From the NCBI RefSeq assembly GCF_000738775.1, contig NZ_JPOC01000044.1:1-37019 (forward strand): a DNA stretch of 37,019 bases. The letters run 5' to 3'. The translations under genes were made by a program, and so were the position numbers. Positions 30,666 to 37,019 of the stretch are shown here, one piece after another. The notes under the pieces are model-generated. The model did not search any database. It was not told the origin of the DNA and was given only the letters and a program-made list of their open reading frames with translations. Source of the DNA: Prescottella defluvii (lineage in GTDB: Bacteria > Actinomycetota > Actinomycetes > Mycobacteriales > Mycobacteriaceae). Numbering within the stretch: position 1 is the first letter of the stretch; each line of letters begins with the position of its first letter.

Positions 30666-32598
30666 AGCGGGGAATCCCGAAGTCGCCCACCGCCACCGAC
30701 AGCGGCGCGTCCTTCGCGACGTCGGTGCCCGGGGCCTGCTGCTGGGCGACGACCTTGCCCACCAGGTCGGTGTCGAGCGTCTGCTGACGGGTCTGCGCCA
30801 GCTGGTTCGACGACCCGGTCCAGCCGGCCTTCCGCAGCGCCTCGAGTGCCTGCGAGACCGTCATCTCGGCGAGGTTCGGCATCGTGAACAGCTTGCCGTT
30901 GGAGACCCGGACGGTGACGGTGTCGCCCTTCGCGGCGGTCGATCCGCCGGACGGTGACGTGGAGATCACCTGGCCCTCCGGCTTACCGGAGTCGATCTTC
31001 TCGACCTCGACCTCGAACCCGGCGCCCTCGATGTTGGGCTGCGCCACGTCGATGGTCTGCCCGATCACGTTCGGGATCCGCACCTGCTCGGGACCCGACC
31101 CGAGCACGACCACGACCGTCGAGTCCAGGCTCGTCTTCGCGCCGGCCGACGGCTCCTGGCCGACCACCTTGTCCAGTTCGCTCGCGTCGGACGGCGCCCG
31201 ACGGACGGCATTGTCGAGGCGCAGACCGGCCGCGTTGAGCGCCTGAACCGCCTCGTCCTGCGTCAGACCGGCCAGCTTGGGCACCTGAACCTGCTCGGGA
31301 CCCGACGACACCAGCAGCGTCACGGTGCTGTTTTCGTCCACCGAACTGCCCGACGTCGGATTGGTTCCGATGACGTTGCCGGTCGCGACCACCGCGTCGG
31401 GTCGGGACTGGATGGTGGTGTCGAGATTGACGGTGCGCAGCTTGGCCTCGGCCTCCTGCGCGCTCATCCCCGCGACGGTCGGCACCGTCACCTTCGTAGG
31501 CGTCGACAACACGGAGAAGGCGAAAACCCCGATGATGCCGGCGACGACCAGGGCCCCGAGCGCGAGCAGCACGTTGCGGGTGTTGTTGCGCTTCTTCGGT
31601 GGCGGCGTCGACGCCGGGATCGCGGCCGGAGCGGCGGTGGCCGTGGCGGCCCGGGCCGGCTCGGCCTGGTAGCCCGCTCCCGTGCCCGCGCCGCTGTCCA
31701 CGGCCCCGAACAGTGTGGTGCGGTCCTCGTCGGTGAGCACCATCGGTGCGCTCGGACGCTGACCTCCCAGCACCCGCACCAGGTCGCTGCGCATCTCCGC
31801 GGCGCTCTGGTATCGGTTGGCCGGATTCTTGGCCATCGCCTTGAGGATCACCGAGTCCATGGCCCTCGGCACCGACGGATTGACCAGCGACGGCAGCTTG
31901 GGATCCTCCCGCACGTGCTGGTACGCGACCGCGACCGGGGAATCACCCTTGAACGGGGGCTCACCGGTGAGAACCTCGAACAGCACACAGCCCAGCGAGT
32001 AGACGTCCGAGCGGGCGTCCACCTGATCGCCGCGGGCCTGCTCCGGCGACAGGTACTGCGCGGTTCCGATCACGGCCGCGGTCTGCGTCATCGGGCTCGA
32101 ACTGTCCGCGATGGCGCGGGCGATACCGAAGTCCATCACCTTCACCGCGCCCGCGCGGTTGATCATGATGTTCGCGGGCTTCACGTCACGGTGCACGATG
32201 CCGTTGCGGTGACTGAAGTCCAGGGCCGCGCACACGTCGGCGATGATCTCCATCGCCCGACGCGGCTGCAGCGGGCCCTCGGCGCGGATGACGTCACGCA
32301 GGGTGTCGCCGTCGACGTACTCCATGACGATGTACGGCAGCGGCCCGGCATCGGTCTCGGCCTCACCGGTGTCGTACACCGCGACGATCGCCGGATGGTT
32401 CAACGCCGCCGCGTTCTGCGCTTCGCGACGGAATCGCAGGTAGAACGTGGGATCGCGGGCCAGGTCGGCGCGCAGCACCTTGATCGCGACGTCACGGCTC
32501 AGACGCAGGTCCCGGCCGAGATGCACCTCGGACATGCCGCCGAACCCGAGAATCTCGCCCAGCTCGTACCGGGAGGAGAGATTGCGCGGTGTCGTCAT
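30664..32598 (-). CDS. pknB: Serine/threonine protein kinase PknB with four PASTA domains
   Basis: This 644-residue transmembrane kinase controls cell-wall synthesis and division. The kinase domain spans about 11-275: glycine loop L-G-F-G-G-M-S-E-V, Lys in [17 protein letters not shown], and the activation loop [12 protein letters not shown], with the two Thr autophosphorylated in the M. tuberculosis enzyme. A membrane helix lies at about 345-367. Four PASTA repeats follow outside the cell; they bind peptidoglycan fragments and lipid II. Its start overlaps the pknA stop by four bases. It is the last gene of the pstP-rodA-pbpA-pknA-pknB operon. Confidence 0.97.
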   Translation of the reverse strand: MTTPRNLSSRYELGEILGFGGMSEVHLGRDLRLSRDVAIKVLRADLARDPTFYLRFRREAQNAAALNHPAIVAVYDTGEAETDAGPLPYIVMEYVDGDTLRDVIRAEGPLQPRRAMEIIADVCAALDFSHRNGIVHRDVKPANIMINRAGAVKVMDFGIARAIADSSSPMTQTAAVIGTAQYLSPEQARGDQVDARSDVYSLGCVLFEVLTGEPPFKGDSPVAVAYQHVREDPKLPSLVNPSVPRAMDSVILKAMAKNPANRYQSAAEMRSDLVRVLGGQRPSAPMVLTDEDRTTLFGAVDSGAGTGAGYQAEPARAATATAAPAAIPASTPPPKKRNNTRNVLLALGALVVAGIIGVFAFSVLSTPTKVTVPTVAGMSAQEAEAKLRTVNLDTTIQSRPDAVVATGNVIGTNPTSGSSVDENSTVTLLVSSGPEQVQVPKLAGLTQDEAVQALNAAGLRLDNAVRRAPSDASELDKVVGQEPSAGAKTSLDSTVVVVLGSGPEQVRIPNVIGQTIDVAQPNIEGAGFEVEVEKIDSGKPEGQVISTSPSGGSTAAKGDTVTVRVSNGKLFTMPNLAEMTVSQALEALRKAGWTGSSNQLAQTRQQTLDTDLVGKVVAQQQAPGTDVAKDAPLSVAVGDFGIPR

Positions 32599-33968
32599 GG
32601 CTGTCCTTGTGTGGCAGGGGTGGTGGTGGCCTCCGCCGTCGTCGTGGTGGTCGGCGGCGGCGTGGTCGTGGTGGTCGTCGTCGGCGGCGGCGTGGTCGTC
32701 GTCGTAGTCGGCGGGGGTGTCGTCGTCGTGGTGGTCGGCGGCGGCGTGGTCGTCGTGGTGGTCGTCGGCGGCGGCGTGGTCGTCGTCGGCGTGGTGGTCG
32801 GCGGCCGTGTCGTCGTGGTGGTCGTCCTCGTGGTCGTCGTCACCGGCGCCTTCGTGGTGGTCGTGACCGCGGGCGGTGTCGACGGCTCCTTCGAACCGCC
32901 GCCGAAGAACAGCATGCCGAGCGCCGCGAGGGCGGCCAGCGTCAGCAGGGCGCCTCCGGCCCAGGCGACCGCCTTCTGGCCGCTGGTCCAGCCGCCGTCA
33001 CCGTCCTGCGCGCCCGGAACCGCACCGGTGTAGTCGTTCTGCTGCGTCGGCAGCATCGTGGTGGGCGCCGCAAGGGGTACCGGGGCCACCATCCGGGTCG
33101 CGCCGGTCGGCACCCGACCGGGCGGCGGCGGGTGGTGACCGGCGCGGACGGCGGCCACGGCGTCGGCGAACTCGCCGCCGTTCGAGTAGCGACCGGCCGG
33201 ATCCTTCGTCAGCGTGATGTCGATCAGTTCACGGATCGGGGCCGGCAGATCGGCCGGCATCGGCTCCGGTGGTTCCTGCACGTGCTTCATCGCGACCGTC
33301 AGGGTGCCGCCGCCACCGAAGGGACGTCGGCCCGACAGCGCCTCGTAGCCGACCACGCCGAGCGAGTACACGTCGCTGGCGGCGGTCGCCTCCTGGCCCA
33401 GAGCCTGTTCGGGCGCGATGTACTGCGCGGTGCCCATCACCATGCCGGTCCGGGTGACCGGTGAGGCGTCGACGGCCTTCGCGATGCCGAAGTCGGTGAT
33501 CTTCACCTGGCCGGTGGGCGTGATGAGGATGTTGCCGGGCTTGACGTCGCGGTGCACGACGCCCGCCGAATGCGCGACCTGCAGCGCGCGCCCGGTCTGT
33601 TCGAGCATGTCCAGGGCATGCGGAACCGACAGCCGGCCGACCCGCGCCAGCACCGCGTTGAGCGGCTCGCCCGCGACCAGCTCCATCACCAGGTAGGCGA
33701 GGTTGGCCCCGGCCTCGTCCCGGGTCTCGCCGTAGTCGTAGACGCCCGCGATCCCCGGATGGTTGAGCTGCGCGGTGGTGCGGGCCTCGATGCGGAACCG
33801 CTCCAGGAACTCCGGATCCGACGAGAACTCGGCCTTGAGGACCTTGACGGCGACGCGGCGGTCGAGACGGCTATCGGTCGCCTCCCACACCTGACCCATG
33901 CCGCCGGTCGCGATCAGCCGCTGCAGGCGGTAGCGCCCGCCGATCACCGATCCGTTGGTCAACGACAC
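32595..33968 (-). CDS. pknA: Serine/threonine protein kinase PknA
   Basis: This transmembrane kinase acts with PknB in elongation and cell shape. I place the start at GTG 33968 ([13 protein letters not shown]), four bases after the pbpA stop, giving 457 residues; the frame is open further but overlaps pbpA. Kinase motifs: [28 protein letters not shown], and activation loop [14 protein letters not shown] membrane helix lies at about 328-352. The external part is not PASTA but a Thr/Pro repeat of about 100 residues (P-P-P plus runs of Thr). It overlaps pknB by four bases. Confidence 0.96.
   Translation of the reverse strand: MSLTNGSVIGGRYRLQRLIATGGMGQVWEATDSRLDRRVAVKVLKAEFSSDPEFLERFRIEARTTAQLNHPGIAGVYDYGETRDEAGANLAYLVMELVAGEPLNAVLARVGRLSVPHALDMLEQTGRALQVAHSAGVVHRDVKPGNILITPTGQVKITDFGIAKAVDASPVTRTGMVMGTAQYIAPEQALGQEATAASDVYSLGVVGYEALSGRRPFGGGGTLTVAMKHVQEPPEPMPADLPAPIRELIDITLTKDPAGRYSNGGEFADAVAAVRAGHHPPPPGRVPTGATRMVAPVPLAAPTTMLPTQQNDYTGAVPGAQDGDGGWTSGQKAVAWAGGALLTLAALAALGMLFFGGGSKEPSTPPAVTTTTKAPVTTTTRTTTTTTRPPTTTPTTTTPPPTTTTTTTPPPTTTTTTPPPTTTTTTPPPTTTTTTTPPPTTTTTAEATTTPATQGQP
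32610..32870 (-). repeat. Thr/Pro codon repeat in the PknA tail
   Basis: The stretch encodes five units of three Pro followed by five to seven Thr, preceded by shorter Thr runs with single Pro or Arg. At DNA level the unit is about 27-30 bases, almost only GTGGT/GTCGT and GGCGGCGG words on the plus strand. Unit number is prone to change by slippage. Confidence 0.85.
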
Positions 33969-33972
33969 TGCC

Positions 33973-35460
33973 TCAGCCCCTCTGTAATCCGGCCGCGATG
34001 ACGGCCCGCCCGATCGGCGCCGCGACGGAGCCGCCGGTCGCGGCGAGCGCACGGTCGCCGCCGTCCTCGACGATGACCGCGATCGCGACGGTCGGGTTCT
34101 GTGCCGGCGCGAACCCGATGTACCAGGCGTGCGGCGGGGTGTTGCGCGGGTCGCTGCCGTGCTCGGCGGTGCCCGTCTTGGACGCGATCTGGACGCCCGG
34201 GATCTTCCCGACACCGGCCGTGTTGTTCTCGGAACCGATCATCAGCTGCGTCAGCGTCTCCGCCACCTCGGGCGAGACGGCCCGGCCCAGCGACTTCGGT
34301 GACGTCGTCGCCAGGTTCGACAGGTCCGGTCCCTGCAGCTGCGAGACCAGATGCGTCTCCATCCGCATGCCCCCGTTGGCGATGGTCGCCGCGATCTCCG
34401 CGTTCTGCAACGGGGTCAGCGCGACGTCACGCTGGCCGATGCTGGACTGACCGAGCGCGGCGTCGTCGGGGATGGGGCCGATCGTGCTGTCCGCCACCGG
34501 GATCGGAATGCCGGGGGCACCCGGACCGATACCGAACGCGGCCGACTGGTCGGCGAGTGCGTCGGATCCGGTCCTGATGCCGAGTTCGACGAAGGCGGTG
34601 TTGCAGGAGCGGGCGAACGCTTCCCGCAGCGACGCCGTCGGCGCCCCACCGCACGTGCTGCCGTTGTAGTTCTCGAGCGTCGTCGACGTGCCGGGCAGCG
34701 TGATGTTCGGTGCCGCGGTGAGCTGCTCGTCCGGGTTGGCGCCGTTCTCGAGGGCCGCCGCCGTCACGACGACCTTGAACGTCGAACCGGGCGGGTACGT
34801 CGCGGACACGGCGCGGTTGAGCATCGGCCTGTCCGGATCGGAGTTGAGTTCGTCCCACGCCGCGGACGTCTCGGCGCCGTCGTGGCCGGAGAGCCGGTTG
34901 GGGTCGTAGCTGGGGGTGCTGGCCATCGCGAGGATGTTGCCGGTGCTCGGTTCGATCGCGACGACCGAACCGGTGTAGCCCTTCGCGGTCAGCTCGTCGT
35001 ACGCGACCTGCTGCATCACCGGGTCGATGGTGCTCACGACGTTGCCGCCGCGTGGATCGCGGCCCGAGACGAGGTCGAAGAACCGCTTGCTGAACAGGCG
35101 GTTGTCGGAGCCGTTGAGGACCGGGTCCTCTGCCTTCTCGAGGCCGGCGCTGCCGTACTGCATCGAGTAGAAGCCGGTGACCGGGGCGTTCGCGAACGGA
35201 CTCGACGGCGCCGCCGGGTTCGGCGGATACGTGCGCAGGTACTTGTAGCGGTCGTCGGTGGGCACCGACGCCGCCAGCACCTGACCGCCGGCGGAGATCT
35301 GACCGCGCTGGCGCGAGTACTCGTCGAGCAGCACCCGCGAGTTCCGGGGATCGCCCCGCAGATCGTCGGCCTTGATGACCTGCACGTAGGTGGCGTTGGC
35401 GAGGAGCGCGACGACCATCACCATGACGGCCAGCGCGACGCGACGCAGAGGAGTGTTCAT
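33973..35460 (-). CDS. pbpA: Penicillin-binding protein PbpA (class B transpeptidase)
   Basis: This 495-residue membrane-anchored transpeptidase crosslinks peptidoglycan. One N-terminal membrane helix (about 6-25) anchors it. The transpeptidase motifs are intact: S-T-F-K (in P-P-G-S-T-F-K), S-C-N, and K-T-G (A-S-K-T-G-T-A). The length fits mycobacterial PbpA (about 490). It partners with the glycosyltransferase RodA, whose gene overlaps by four bases, and precedes pknA by four bases. PknB phosphorylates PbpA in M. tuberculosis. Confidence 0.97.
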   Translation of the reverse strand: MNTPLRRVALAVMVMVVALLANATYVQVIKADDLRGDPRNSRVLLDEYSRQRGQISAGGQVLAASVPTDDRYKYLRTYPPNPAAPSSPFANAPVTGFYSMQYGSAGLEKAEDPVLNGSDNRLFSKRFFDLVSGRDPRGGNVVSTIDPVMQQVAYDELTAKGYTGSVVAIEPSTGNILAMASTPSYDPNRLSGHDGAETSAAWDELNSDPDRPMLNRAVSATYPPGSTFKVVVTAAALENGANPDEQLTAAPNITLPGTSTTLENYNGSTCGGAPTASLREAFARSCNTAFVELGIRTGSDALADQSAAFGIGPGAPGIPIPVADSTIGPIPDDAALGQSSIGQRDVALTPLQNAEIAATIANGGMRMETHLVSQLQGPDLSNLATTSPKSLGRAVSPEVAETLTQLMIGSENNTAGVGKIPGVQIASKTGTAEHGSDPRNTPPHAWYIGFAPAQNPTVAIAVIVEDGGDRALAATGGSVAAPIGRAVIAAGLQRG

Positions 35461-36899
35461 TGGCGACCCAGCGTTTCCGTCGGGGCATCCGCGATGGGTG
35501 CGGGCCCCTTCTTCTTGGGGGCTGTGGGGGTGCGGGCCGCGTCGGAGATCTTCATCAGCAGGGCCAGGAGGAGGTAGTTCGCGAGCAGTGACGACCCGCC
35601 GTACGACATGAACGGGGTGGTCAGGCCGGTGAGGGGGATCAGCTTCGTGACACCGCCGACGACCACGAACAGCTGGATCGCGATCGTGAACGACAGCCCG
35701 GCCGCGAGCAGTTTGCCGAAGCTGTCCCGGACCGCGAGCGCGGTCCGCAGCCCGCGGATCACCAGGATCAGGAACAGCATGAGGATCGCGGCCAGGCCGA
35801 TCAGGCCCAGTTCCTCACCGATCGCGGCGATGATGAAGTCGGTCTTCGCGAACGGCACCTGCGACGGGCGTCCGCTGCCGAGTCCGGTGCCGGCGACGCC
35901 GCCGGTCGCGAGCCCGAACAGCGACTGCGAGATCTGGTAGCCGGTGTTCTGGTAGTCACCGAGCGGGTCGATCCACGTGTTCACGCGCACCCGGACGTGC
36001 CCGAACATCTGGTACGCGAAGAAGAAGCCGATGATCAGCAGGACGCCGCCGATCAGCAGCCAGCCGACGCGTTCGGTCGCGATGTAGAGCATCACCAGCA
36101 CGGTGCCGAAGATCAGCAGCGACGTGCCCAGGTCCTTCTCGAACACCATGATGGCGACGGAGACGATCCACGCCACCAGGATCGGGCCCAGGTCGCGGGC
36201 GCGGGGCAGATCCATGCCGAAGAAGTGACGGCCCGCGGTGGTGAACAGGTCGCGCTTGGCGACCAGCACGGCCGCGAAGAAGATGATCAGCAGGATCTTC
36301 GCGAACTCGCCCGGCTGGATGCTGAAGCCCGGCAGCTTGATCCAGATCTTGGCGCCGTTGACCTCGGAGAACCGGGAGGGCAGCAGCGCCGGGATCGCGA
36401 GCAGCACCAGACCGGCGAGACCCACGGTGTAGCTGTAGCGGGCGAGGAGTCGGTAGTCGCGCAGCAGGATCAGCACCGCGATGAAGCCGCCGAGGGCCAG
36501 CGCAGTCCACAGCACCTGCTGGTTGGCGTCGGGGGAGGGGATCGGCAGCCCCTGGTACACCGCGTTCTCGGCGTCCGCGAGGTCGAGCCGATGGATCAGC
36601 ACCAGGCCGAGCCCGTTGAGCAGCGCGACGATCGGCAGCAGCAGCGGATCGGCGTACGGCGCGTACCGCCGCACCGCGAGATGCGCGACGAGGAACATCG
36701 CCGCGAAGGCCAGCCCGTACTTGGCCAGATCCCACGTGAGGGTCTGTTCCTGGCTGGCCTCCACCAACACCAGCGAGACCGTCGTGACGACGATCGCACA
36801 GCAGATCAGCAGCAGTTCGGTGTTCCGCCGGGTCGACTGGACCGGTGGGGGAGCGAACCCGCCGGGCGGGCTGGGGAACGGTGCATCGGACGTCGACAT
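35457..36899 (-). CDS. rodA: SEDS peptidoglycan glycosyltransferase RodA
   Basis: This 480-residue protein with about 12 membrane helices polymerises lipid II into glycan strands. SEDS-family landmarks are present: [35 protein letters not shown] and P-F-M-S-Y-G-G-S-S. The N-terminal 25 residues are Pro-rich and the C-terminal 30 are a charged cytoplasmic tail. It overlaps the pbpA start by four bases (ATGA), and its own ATG overlaps the pstP stop by one base (TGATG), so the operon is translationally coupled. Confidence 0.97.
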   Translation of the reverse strand: MSTSDAPFPSPPGGFAPPPVQSTRRNTELLLICCAIVVTTVSLVLVEASQEQTLTWDLAKYGLAFAAMFLVAHLAVRRYAPYADPLLLPIVALLNGLGLVLIHRLDLADAENAVYQGLPIPSPDANQQVLWTALALGGFIAVLILLRDYRLLARYSYTVGLAGLVLLAIPALLPSRFSEVNGAKIWIKLPGFSIQPGEFAKILLIIFFAAVLVAKRDLFTTAGRHFFGMDLPRARDLGPILVAWIVSVAIMVFEKDLGTSLLIFGTVLVMLYIATERVGWLLIGGVLLIIGFFFAYQMFGHVRVRVNTWIDPLGDYQNTGYQISQSLFGLATGGVAGTGLGSGRPSQVPFAKTDFIIAAIGEELGLIGLAAILMLFLILVIRGLRTALAVRDSFGKLLAAGLSFTIAIQLFVVVGGVTKLIPLTGLTTPFMSYGGSSLLANYLLLALLMKISDAARTPTAPKKKGPAPIADAPTETLGRQ

Positions 36900-37019
36900 C
36901 AGCTACCGGTCCTGCAGTTCTGTCCGGGGATCTGCTCGATCGGCGTCGGTGCCGGTTCGGCGGGAGGAGCGGCCGCCGGCGGGGCAGCCTCCTGCGGCGG
37001 TGCCGGTTCGCCCGCGGGA
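36899..37019 (-). CDS. pstP: Ser/Thr phosphatase PstP, C-terminal end only
   Basis: The last 39 residues before the stop at 36899-36901 are visible: a Pro/Ala/Glu-rich stretch ending [10 protein letters not shown]. The catalytic PP2C domain is outside the window. The assignment rests on synteny, since pstP is the gene before rodA in this operon throughout Mycobacteriales and its extracellular tail is Pro-rich with a Cys near the end. PstP dephosphorylates PknA, PknB and their targets. Confidence 0.75.
   Translation of the reverse strand, partial: PAGEPAPPQEAAPPAAAPPAEPAPTPIEQIPGQNCRTGS

Noticed and set aside
32640-32830. Possible CRISPR-like or satellite repeat
   Set aside because: The periodic GTGGTC/GGCGGC words are codons for Thr and Pro in the PknA tail, without spacers of unique sequence.

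Overview
The window is the replication-origin region of a high-GC actinobacterial chromosome of the order Mycobacteriales. The gene order (rpmH-dnaA-dnaN-recF-dciA-gyrB-gyrA, then tRNA-Ile/tRNA-Ala, ppiA, crgA, trpG, pknB, pknA, pbpA, rodA, pstP) follows that of Mycobacterium tuberculosis. The insertions, a steroid-isomerase gene with a KstR-type box and the protein sequences suggest Rhodococcus/Prescottella or a close relative. The genus is an inference; no rRNA gene is present to settle it.

Region by region. (1) 1-3288: a leftward block, rpmH-rnpA-yidD-yidC-khpB and the start of rsmG. It has a good sigma-A promoter before rpmH, a terminator hairpin between khpB and rsmG, and a near-perfect parS site over the rsmG start codon. 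(2) 3289-8934: the initiation core, dnaA, oriC (5421-5873, at least seven DnaA-box-like 9-mers and many CTCGAG hexamers), dnaN, recF and dciA. (3) 8935-12058: a three-gene insertion before gyrB, made of a ferritin-like diiron-pattern protein (family PF10118), a flavin/[2Fe-2S] reductase and an epoxide-hydrolase-like alpha/beta hydrolase. (4) 12211-22457: gyrB, then a complete four-gene conservon (sensor-kinase-like, roadblock, DUF742, small GTPase) lodged between gyrB and gyrA, then gyrA and a DUF3566 membrane protein. (5) 22473-22903: tRNA-Ile, a 36-residue DLW-39-like protein, tRNA-Ala and a strong terminator. (6) 23036-26436: an accessory block with a ketosteroid isomerase behind a KstR-type operator, a regulator made of two fused TetR proteins, and a secreted lipase. 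(7) 26433-36901 and beyond: a short CwsA-like protein, ppiA, a rhomboid protease, a PH-domain protein with a tight cluster of DnaA boxes at its start, crgA, a DUF881 protein, trpG/pabA, and the leftward cell-wall/kinase operon pstP-rodA-pbpA-pknA-pknB.

How the genes work together. The core couples initiation (DnaA, oriC), helicase loading (DciA), the clamp (DnaN), repair (RecF), supercoiling (gyrase), segregation (parS) and cell-wall elongation/division (RodA, PbpA, PknA/B, CrgA). The points most worth a second look are the putative two-component diiron oxygenase cassette, the conservon splitting gyrB from gyrA, the DnaA-box cluster 23 kb from oriC, the CTCGAG-rich noncoding DNA on both sides of dnaA, the sharply different codon use of rsmG, and the tandem TetR fusion.
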